Origin: Muribaculaceae bacterium | Lineage (GTDB): Bacteria > Bacteroidota > Bacteroidia > Bacteroidales > Muribaculaceae | Length of the DNA: 12,294 nucleotides | Direction of reading: 5' to 3' | NCBI GenBank assembly: GCA_009775365.1 | Contig: VSPM01000075.1 | Location: forward strand, 1 to 12,294 | In this document: in pieces, positions 7,158 to 12,294 of the stretch | Numbering within the stretch: position 1 is the first letter of the stretch | Layout: every line of letters begins with the position of its first letter | Position numbers and translations under genes: made by a program | The notes under the pieces: model-generated | The model's input: the letters and a program-made list of their open reading frames with translations, nothing else | What the model was told of the DNA's origin: nothing | Database searches by the model: none

Positions 7158-7745
7158 TTATATTACCAGTTCCGAAAGCGGTCGTTTAGGCACATGATGA
7201 ACGCTATCAGGAGTGCGATAATATTTATAATCAGCATCTATATCTCCACTCATCTCTTCGATCTCGACCACCTCTTTAGGGCGCCCCAATGCCAGCACGT
7301 AACGAGGAGAGAAGTCTTTTCCCAGTTTTAATATTTCTGAAATTTTATCGGCGTTAAATGATTTTATAATACAACCCCCAACACCCATGGCAGCCGCGCC
7401 AAGTGTTATTGCCTGAAGTTGAAGTCCGTCATCGCAAAGGCAATCTTTTGCAAGCCTGCTGTCCATGCATTGCACAAGATATGCCGCAGGTCTCTCCCCT
7501 TCTTCCGGGCCATCCCAGTCTTTATAATAACCTGCCCATGCGAGATAAGGATATATTCCTCTCTTTTCATCCTCGTCAACTACAATGCGATACTTTAGAG
7601 GCTGAAGATTCCTTCCTGAGCCACAATATCTTGTGAGTTCGACGAGTTTTTCAAGCGTTGCTTCGTCTATCGCTTCATTCTCATAAAAACGTCGTATAGA
7701 GCGGTCTTTAACCAACAGATTTTTCAAAACTTCAAAATCATTCAT
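7158..7745 (-). CDS. Nitroreductase-family FMN-dependent oxidoreductase
   Basis: A 195-residue single-domain protein. The N-terminal DRSIRRFYENEAID is the FMN-phosphate-binding RS.R.F segment of the family, CGSGRNLQPLKYRIVV is the usual substrate/FMN region, and LQLQAITLGAAAMGVGGC followed by LALGRPKE is the conserved core and closing strand. Members reduce nitro groups, quinones or enones with NAD(P)H and work as dimers in the cytoplasm; the substrate here cannot be told. The length is normal. It is transcribed from its own promoter just upstream (7769-7799) and diverges from the lysozyme-like gene. No T-rich terminator is evident downstream. Confidence 0.88.
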   Translation of the reverse strand: MNDFEVLKNLLVKDRSIRRFYENEAIDEATLEKLVELTRYCGSGRNLQPLKYRIVVDEDEKRGIYPYLAWAGYYKDWDGPEEGERPAAYLVQCMDSRLAKDCLCDDGLQLQAITLGAAAMGVGGCIIKSFNADKISEILKLGKDFSPRYVLALGRPKEVVEIEEMSGDIDADYKYYRTPDSVHHVPKRPLSELVI

Positions 7746-7768
7746 ATGTCCTGCATTTTAATACATCG

Positions 7769-7799
7769 CAAATATAACTTATTTTCATGATTAAACAAT
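7769..7799 (-). promoter_or_regulatory. Bacteroidetes-type promoter of the nitroreductase gene
   Basis: On the minus strand ATTG (7796-7799), 19 bases, then TATATTTG (7769-7776). The -7 element matches TAnnTTTG completely and the -33 element matches three of four positions. The predicted start near 7762 leaves a leader of about 17 bases. Confidence 0.6.
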
Positions 7800-7980
7800 A
7801 AACAACTTACAAAAATCAACCATATTATTAAATTTTAAGTAGTCCTTAGGGTGAATATATCCTCGCTCGTCTTTAAGGCTTATTTCTCTCTTTTTTTTGT
7901 TCAGTTGTTTAGCCCGCCAAACTCCTTTGCTCAGGAAAAATTATCCTCCAAAACACTTCACAATTATATATTCATTTGTT

Positions 7981-8012
7981 TTTGAAAGCTACTTAATTAA
8001 ATTAATCTTTTG
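7981..8012 (+). promoter_or_regulatory. Weak promoter candidate for the lysozyme-like gene
   Basis: TTTG (7981-7984), 20 bases, then ATCTTTTG (8005-8012). The -33 element and spacing fit the Bacteroidetes consensus, but the -7 element matches only six of its positions (AT in place of TA). Transcription would start near 8018, upstream of the palindrome at 8039-8056. Confidence 0.35.
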
Positions 8013-8038
8013 ACTCATAAGATTGTTTAAAATATATA

Positions 8039-8056
8039 GTTTGCATTGTTGCAAAC
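8039..8056. repeat. Perfect palindrome upstream of the lysozyme-like gene
   Basis: GTTTGCATTGTTGCAAAC: 7-base arms around a 4-base spacer. It lies 20-40 bases downstream of the candidate promoter, within the likely leader of the lysozyme-like gene. It could be a dimeric regulator site or an RNA hairpin; the sequence does not decide. Confidence 0.45.
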
Positions 8057-8142
8057 CGGAAATATATTATGAGATACACAACGTAATCGGCTGTCCAATC
8101 TCTTCTTCAATGAGCCGGCACAATAAGCCGGTTCCTATAAGT

Positions 8143-8691
8143 ATGGAAAAAAACGTTATGAAAAAAGCCATCAGCAGTGCAAAAGGAATGCGCAAACTCA
8201 TTTGGGGAATAACGCTGTCGGTTGCACTGGCTTTCGGAGCATCTTCCGGCCTACTGAGTGCTACAGGAAGCGGCGTAAGGAAAATTTATAGCCCTGAATT
8301 TGAAAAAGCAGTGACCGTTATCAAGAAATATGAAGGACTTCATCGCAACAAAGGAAATGTGATCGGCTACGGTCATCAGATCATTAAAGGCGACAAGTAT
8401 AAACGAGGAGCCAACCTGACAGAAAGCCAAGCTGACGCTCTTCTTCGCAAAGACCTCTCCCAACTTTGTGCCAAATATCGAAGTTTCGGGAAAGACAGTC
8501 TTATTCTGGCGGCACTTGCATATAATTGCGGAATAGGCACAGTGGCTAAATCCACTGTCTATAAAAACCTTTTGTCAGGCAACCGCAATATCAAAAACTC
8601 CTATCTTGCTCACTCGAAATATCGCGGCAAAACACTCAAGCAGCTTAAAAGGAGAAGGGCAGAAGAATATGAAACCCTCTTCATTCCCTGA
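8143..8691 (+). CDS. Compact lysozyme-like (GH24-related) exported protein
   Basis: Starting at ATG 8143 (MEKNVMKK) or ATG 8158 (MKKAISS), a basic N-terminus is followed by a hydrophobic segment (WGITLSVALAFGASSGLLSA), so the protein is exported or membrane-tethered. The open frame extends to 8023, but that extension is not signal-like. The mature domain has KKYEGLH (probable catalytic Glu), NVIGYGHQI, LTESQADALLRKDL and ALAYNCGIGT, which place it in the lysozyme superfamily close to GH24. Between the Glu and GYGH it is about six residues shorter than T4 lysozyme, so the Asp and Thr of the T4 triad have no obvious counterpart. I recall similar compact proteins in Bacteroidetes genomes and conjugative elements. 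Peptidoglycan cleavage is likely but unproven. It stands alone, divergent from the nitroreductase gene. Confidence 0.75.
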   Translation: MEKNVMKKAISSAKGMRKLIWGITLSVALAFGASSGLLSATGSGVRKIYSPEFEKAVTVIKKYEGLHRNKGNVIGYGHQIIKGDKYKRGANLTESQADALLRKDLSQLCAKYRSFGKDSLILAALAYNCGIGTVAKSTVYKNLLSGNRNIKNSYLAHSKYRGKTLKQLKRRRAEEYETLFIP

Positions 8692-8760
8692 TGGAGTCTT
8701 GCATAAATATATTTAGGCAATGCACGCTAAAGAAGTTAAATTAACGTTGTGCAAATAATT

Positions 8761-8777
8761 AAGCCGTATTAAGGCTT
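8761..8777 (+). terminator. Weak hairpin between the lysozyme-like and lipoprotein genes
   Basis: AAGCC (8761-8765) and GGCTT (8773-8777) form a 5-bp stem with a 7-base loop, followed by TT then CAAC. It may be a weak terminator for the lysozyme-like gene, or part of the lipoprotein leader, since it lies 20 bases before the start at 8797. Confidence 0.3.
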
Positions 8778-8796
8778 TTCAACATCTGATATAATA

Positions 8797-9663
8797 ATGA
8801 AAGCAATACACAAAATATTACCGGCCTTCACAGTATGCCTCCTTCTCGGCTCCATTGTTTCCGGATGCGGAAATAAGAAAAAAAAAGCGGAATTGTCTAA
8901 TTTGCCGCAAGAAGTGAAACCGGTTGCCGTAGCTATCGTAAGCGATTCCCCTGCCGCATTTGCTTCAGTGGTGAACTATCCGCTTCAAAGGCCATATCCA
9001 CTTAAAGACATAAAAGATTCAGTCGCCATGGTAGCATATTATCCTACCCTTATTGACGACACTTTGAAAAAAACAATTGAAGAGGCGCCCGACTCTACCT
9101 GGCAAGAACAGGGATGGAGAGGATGGACTCTATACGATGGCTCTTACATCTGGATAGATAACGGAAAAATTTATGCCGTGAATTACATATCGAGCCGGGA
9201 GGCAAACATGCTTGACTCTCTAAGAAAAGAGGAAATCTCTTCTCTCGATCCTGCATTGCGCGACGGGTGGACACCGGTGGTGTGCATGATTGACACTATC
9301 GACGGCGCTATTTTTAGAATCGACACAAAAAACGACACTGCTGATTATGGCACAACCGGAGAATACCGGCTGGCCGGTTATTCTATGAACATAGATCTTT
9401 CCGGCACACCAACAATTGTGCTCTATGGTGCGCTTGATCTTGAAGGATCTATGGGCAACAGGTTCTACCATTTCAGCGATTCTGTGGGGACAAGAGCTGA
9501 CTATTCTCCTGATATAATTGACGACAATGATTCCGTGCCGGCTATTGAATTGGAGAGGAACGGAAAGATTAAAAAGTTTAAGGCAAATCCCGGATATTGG
9601 CTCGACCATGTGAAAAAGAATGAAAAAAAGAGAGTCTCTAATGGGTCTGCCATTGTGGAATGA
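8797..9663 (+). CDS. Unrecognised lipoprotein
   Basis: A 288-residue protein with a clear type II signal peptide: basic MKAIHK, hydrophobic core, and a lipobox SIVSGC with the lipidated Cys24. The next residues are GNKKKKAE. The acidic surface-export signal described for Bacteroidetes lipoproteins is absent, so a periplasm-facing location is more likely. The mature part is acidic and beta-rich, with Trp/Tyr/Gly-dense stretches such as WQEQGWRGWTLYDGSYIWID and a repeated pattern of short Asp-flanked strands, then a basic tail (KKNEKKRVSNG). I recognise no enzyme motif or named domain. ATG 8797 is the only start giving the signal peptide. It precedes the metal importer genes by about 210 bases, so co-transcription is uncertain. 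Confidence 0.75.
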   Translation: MKAIHKILPAFTVCLLLGSIVSGCGNKKKKAELSNLPQEVKPVAVAIVSDSPAAFASVVNYPLQRPYPLKDIKDSVAMVAYYPTLIDDTLKKTIEEAPDSTWQEQGWRGWTLYDGSYIWIDNGKIYAVNYISSREANMLDSLRKEEISSLDPALRDGWTPVVCMIDTIDGAIFRIDTKNDTADYGTTGEYRLAGYSMNIDLSGTPTIVLYGALDLEGSMGNRFYHFSDSVGTRADYSPDIIDDNDSVPAIELERNGKIKKFKANPGYWLDHVKKNEKKRVSNGSAIVE

Positions 9664-9675
9664 CACGGAATCACT

Positions 9676-9712
9676 GCCCCTGTGCTCCTATTTATTATGT
9701 GAACGCAGGGGC
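9676..9712 (+). promoter_or_regulatory. Hairpin in the lipoprotein-cbiM gap
   Basis: GCCCCTG (9676-9682) and CAGGGGC (9706-9712) form a perfect 7-bp GC-rich stem with a 23-base loop, starting 12 bases after the lipoprotein stop. No T-tract follows, so termination is doubtful. The remaining gap to 9874 has no cobalamin riboswitch that I can recognise and no clear TAnnTTTG box. Confidence 0.4.
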
Positions 9713-9874
9713 TGCGATGTCAAAGTTCAAAACTTATCTTGTGTTTCAATTGTTTAAAAAAATAGCACAAGCGATAACATAGAATAATTTATTCTCACGG
9801 GCGGTCGGTTTTGTTAACTCACAACTGCTCTTTCGCTATCGCTAAACTATGTATAATACTAAACAATTGAAATT

Positions 9875-10831
9875 ATGCACATGGCAGACGTGCTCGTGTC
9901 GCCACCGGTGGCAGGAGCGGCCGGAGTGGCGGCGGCAGCATTAATCGCTATCTCCTCACGAAAATTAAAATCCATTCATCGCGACGACATAGTTCCTTTG
10001 ATGGGTGTGATGGGCGCGTTTATATTCGCCGCGCAAATGATTAACTTTTCCATCCCCGGCACAGGCTCAAGCGGACACATAATCGGAGGGATTCTGCTTT
10101 CTGCGATAATGGGCCCGTGGGCAGGGTTTATATCTCTTTCTTCGGTGCTTATAATACAGTGCCTTATTTTTGCCGACGGCGGGCTAATGGCTCTTGGCTG
10201 TAATATAATCAACATGGCAGTAACAAGTTGTCTTATAGCCTATCCTCTTATATACCGCCCTATAGCCAGCACGTCAACATCAAGGTGGAGACTTTCCGCC
10301 GCCGCAGTCCTGTCATGTGTGGCAGGATTGGAGCTTGGTGCCGTTCTTGTCACATTTGAAACAGAATTATCCGGCGTGACGGCACTATCCACAACCACGT
10401 TCCTTGGCCTGATGACATCTATTCATCTTGCCATCGGTGTTTGTGAAGGCGTGGCTACAGCATTAGTAATCTCCTTCATTGCTTCCTACAAGCCGGACAT
10501 GCTTTATAGCCTGCAGACATCATCACAAATTCAGAACCATGACAGTGTTATTTCCACAAAAACTAAAAGAGTGCTGTGGATTTTAGCAGGAATTGCAATT
10601 GTTATGGCAGTCTCATTCACATGGGTAGCGTCTGAAAACCCCGACGGGCTTGAATGGTCGATTTTGAAACTAACGGGAGATACGGAATTAGGAGCAGCCC
10701 AAATTCCGGCAACAGCCTTCATGCCTGATTATGATTCTACATTCGCAGGCATTGCAGGAGGGTTGATTGTTATGGCAATGCTTTGGTGCATGTCTGCTTT
10801 TCTGTTTCGCAAGCGCCACAAAACTCCTTGA
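9875..10831 (+). CDS. cbiM: CbiM-type Ni/Co substrate-binding membrane subunit fused to a CbiN-like PDGLE domain
   Basis: S component of an ECF-type metal ABC importer. The invariant N-terminus MHMAD supplies His2 (with the free N-terminus, part of the metal site), and GSSGHIIGG supplies the second ligand His68. FADGGLMALGCNIINM (99-114) is the conserved core loop. Hydrophobic segments fill residues 11-205. After a linker (about 206-232), the C-terminal part has a membrane helix (about 232-252) and the ENPDGLEW motif (254-261) of the CbiN/NikN-like domain, then a last helix near 288-310. One chain thus covers M and N roles. cbiQ and cbiO follow, so the set is MN-Q-O. Nickel and cobalt cannot be separated from the sequence. 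No cobalamin biosynthesis gene is in view. Confidence 0.92.
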   Translation: MHMADVLVSPPVAGAAGVAAAALIAISSRKLKSIHRDDIVPLMGVMGAFIFAAQMINFSIPGTGSSGHIIGGILLSAIMGPWAGFISLSSVLIIQCLIFADGGLMALGCNIINMAVTSCLIAYPLIYRPIASTSTSRWRLSAAAVLSCVAGLELGAVLVTFETELSGVTALSTTTFLGLMTSIHLAIGVCEGVATALVISFIASYKPDMLYSLQTSSQIQNHDSVISTKTKRVLWILAGIAIVMAVSFTWVASENPDGLEWSILKLTGDTELGAAQIPATAFMPDYDSTFAGIAGGLIVMAMLWCMSAFLFRKRHKTP

Positions 10832-10904
10832 TATGAATCTTATGTTAATTTGATAAAAACCTGAGCAGCGATAATAATGAACCACTAACATATTATATTT
10901 AATT

Positions 10905-11690
10905 TTGAATAAATTAGAAAAGGCATATATCAAAATCTTAAATTCAGCGCGGGGCACCCGGAATTCGGTGTCTGCCCCGGCTATGCTCGTGGTTACATTG
11001 ATTTTTCTCATTGCTGTTCTCAGCATCCCGGTGAATCAGCCACAAAAACTGATATGGCTTGCGGTCTATCCAATTGTTGCCTCAGAAATGTCCGGCATTG
11101 GTTATGGCAATATTTTTTTAAAGTCGCTGTGGATTCTTCCCTTAGCGATACTTATAGGAATCTTTAATCCTATTATCGACACCTCCAAGGCATTCACTGT
11201 TTCAGGCATAACAATAAGCCGCGGATGGGTGAGCTTTATCTCAATAATATTTCGCGCTCTTTTATCATTTCAGTCATTGCTGCTACTGATTGCCACATCG
11301 GGATTCCTTGACATGTTCAATGCCATGCGCCACATTGGCTGCCCGGCTGTGCTTTCAACTCAGCTTCTCCTCACATATCGCTACATATCTGTCATTATTG
11401 AAGAAGCTATAATAATGAACAGAGCCCGCCAGGCAAGAGGATATGGAAAAAAGTCATATCCGCTGTCAATGTGGGGAAGACATGTGGGGCAGCTCCTTAT
11501 AAGAAGCACACAAAGGGCCTCCAACATTCACAGAGCCATGAAGGCAAGAGGATTCTCAGGCACTTTGCCTACAGGAAGTAGAATGCAATGGGATTCACAT
11601 TCATTGACTTGGATGTGCTGCTGGATTGCCTGTATCGCGATTGCACGTTTCGTAGATTTTTCAACTTTCATCACACACATTATGCCATGA
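10905..11690 (+). CDS. cbiQ: CbiQ/EcfT-type energy-coupling transmembrane protein
   Basis: Links the metal-binding subunit to the ATPase in the ECF importer. The 261 residues begin MNKLEKAY, typical for CbiQ, from a TTG start; the frame is open back only to 10881 and contains no ATG. Membrane segments lie near residues 25-42, 47-62, 72-90, 108-132 and 235-252. The two family signature motifs that contact the ATPases are present as QARGYG (176-181) and KARGFSG (213-219), with RAL, HIGCP and TYRY stretches between. Its stop overlaps the cbiO start by four bases (ATGA at 11687-11690), indicating translational coupling. Confidence 0.92.
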   Translation: MNKLEKAYIKILNSARGTRNSVSAPAMLVVTLIFLIAVLSIPVNQPQKLIWLAVYPIVASEMSGIGYGNIFLKSLWILPLAILIGIFNPIIDTSKAFTVSGITISRGWVSFISIIFRALLSFQSLLLLIATSGFLDMFNAMRHIGCPAVLSTQLLLTYRYISVIIEEAIIMNRARQARGYGKKSYPLSMWGRHVGQLLIRSTQRASNIHRAMKARGFSGTLPTGSRMQWDSHSLTWMCCWIACIAIARFVDFSTFITHIMP

Positions 11691-12220
11691 GTCATCATTT
11701 CATAAAGTTTTCCGGTGTGCATTATCGTTATGCCGATGGAACAGAAGCTCTGAAAGGAATAACCTTTCAAATAAATCATGGTGAAAGAGTGGCATTGCTC
11801 GGGCTTAACGGTTCCGGCAAATCCACCCTTCTTCTTCACACCAACGGCCTGTTGCTGCCTTCTGAAGGGGAGGTTAACGTCGGCGGCATACCATTAACAG
11901 AAAAAACCGCTCCTGTCGTGAGAAAATCTGTGGGCATGATTTTTCAGAATCCTGATGATATGTTGTTTATGCCCACAATTTATGATGATGTGGCATTCGG
12001 GCCTCGCAACATGTTGCTTCCGGAGGAAGAAGTGTCACGCAGGGTTAACAAATCGCTTCAGGCCACCGGCTTGTCAGAAGTGTCGCAAAAATCAGCTTTT
12101 CAATTGTCGGGAGGGCAAAGGCGAGGCGCTGCCATTGCATCGGTGCTGTCTATGGAACCGGATATTCTTGTGCTCGATGAGCCTACGTCAAATCTTGACA
12201 TCAAGGCCCGCAGGAATCTC
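11687..12220 (+). pseudogene. cbiO: CbiO-type ATPase, truncated after codon 178 by the terminal repeat
   Basis: ATPase subunit powering nickel/cobalt import. The visible 178 codons contain Walker A GLNGSGKST (39-47), Q-loop FQNPDD (86-91), signature LSGGQ (140-144), Walker B ILVLDEP (160-166) and D-loop SNLD (168-171). After RRNL (codon 178, ending at 12220) the expected family continuation with the switch (H-loop) histidine is missing. Instead the 74-bp terminal repeat begins, and the frame continues in register (ITRVRDKNFMFFNQ...) to the contig end without a stop. CbiO proteins are normally about 250-280 residues. An insertion into cbiO is the simplest explanation; an assembly join between different loci is the alternative. 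If real, the importer lacks a functional ATPase unless another copy exists. Confidence 0.8.
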
Positions 12221-12294
12221 ATAACGCGAGTTCGGGATAAGAACTTTATGTTTTTCAACCAAGCAAAAGACATAGAGTATTGGGCGGCCTTTCA
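12221..12294. repeat. Right terminal inverted repeat, probable end of an insertion sequence
   Basis: Exact reverse complement of bases 2-75. It begins ATAACGCGAGTTCGGGATAA directly after cbiO codon 178. An ATG at 12248 opens an outward-reading frame that runs off the end, the same frame seen on the opposite strand at the left end. Both contig ends therefore show the same end of the same element, in opposite orientation. Confidence 0.7.

Larger units (their letters stand above)
7746..8142. other. Divergent AT-rich intergenic region
   Basis: About 400 bases between two divergent genes. It holds the nitroreductase promoter (7769-7799), a weaker plus-strand promoter candidate (7981-8012), a perfect palindrome (8039-8056) and a small hairpin CCGGC/GCCGG (8115-8119, 8127-8131) ending 11 bases before the lysozyme-like start. 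An open frame back to 8023 exists, but it would put a non-signal-like extension before the signal peptide. No RNA gene recognised. Confidence 0.5.

Noticed and set aside
8023..8142. Upstream extension of the lysozyme-like reading frame
   Set aside because: It would put about 40 non-signal-like residues before an evident signal segment and would place the palindrome inside coding sequence; the ATGs at 8143 and 8158 fit better.
9664..9874. Cobalamin riboswitch upstream of cbiM
   Set aside because: The gap is about 210 bases but I could not find the conserved B12-box or the expected core; only a simple hairpin is present.
10841..10892. Inverted repeat TATGTTA ... TAACATA in the cbiM-cbiQ gap
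   Set aside because: AT-rich 7-base arms nearly 40 bases apart in an AT-rich gap; weak and likely by chance.
1..12294. Linear plasmid or phage genome with terminal inverted repeats
   Set aside because: No replication, packaging or structural genes are present, and the right repeat interrupts an ordinary importer gene, so element insertion or an assembly break is more likely.

Overview
The window looks like one 12.3 kb contig from a gut-type Bacteroidales genome, plausibly Muribaculaceae. The base composition is moderate. Start codons lack strong Shine-Dalgarno sequences. One promoter has the Bacteroidetes TTTG / TAnnTTTG form. Several genes are Bacteroidales-typical: an SPFH protein paired with a small Arc-type protein, a DUF5106-like lipoprotein, a compact Bacteroidetes lysozyme-like protein and a lipoprotein with a Lys-rich N-terminus. 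The lineage is an inference from content; no marker gene is present.

Left third, minus strand (4433 down to 255): a three-gene oxalate operon. It runs from a class III CoA-transferase of the formyl-CoA:oxalate type (frc), through oxalyl-CoA decarboxylase (oxc), to an AEC-family (YfdV-like) membrane carrier. It ends in a strong, probably bidirectional, hairpin terminator at 135-161. Both intercistronic gaps contain perfect hairpins without T-tracts. The expected biochemistry is oxalate activation by CoA transfer, decarboxylation to formyl-CoA, return of CoA to oxalate with release of formate, and possibly oxalate/formate exchange by the AEC carrier.

Middle, minus strand (7745 down to 4537): a nitroreductase-family flavoprotein, a broken gene of unknown function, then an SPFH (band 7) protein, a 59-residue Arc/MetJ-type protein and a DUF5106-like lipoprotein gene that appears frameshifted twice. 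The SPFH gene has a textbook Bacteroidetes promoter whose upstream element lies in a 24-bp tandem duplication.

Right, plus strand (8143 to the end): a lysozyme-like exported protein, an unrecognised lipoprotein, and an ECF-type nickel/cobalt importer cluster. The importer consists of a CbiM fused to a CbiN-like PDGLE domain, CbiQ, and CbiO.

The last 74 bases are an exact reverse complement of bases 2-75. The cbiO reading frame leaves the family pattern at exactly the point where this repeat begins. The simplest reading is that both contig ends run into copies of the same mobile element in opposite orientation, with one copy inserted in cbiO. No RNA genes, CRISPR array or riboswitch were recognised.
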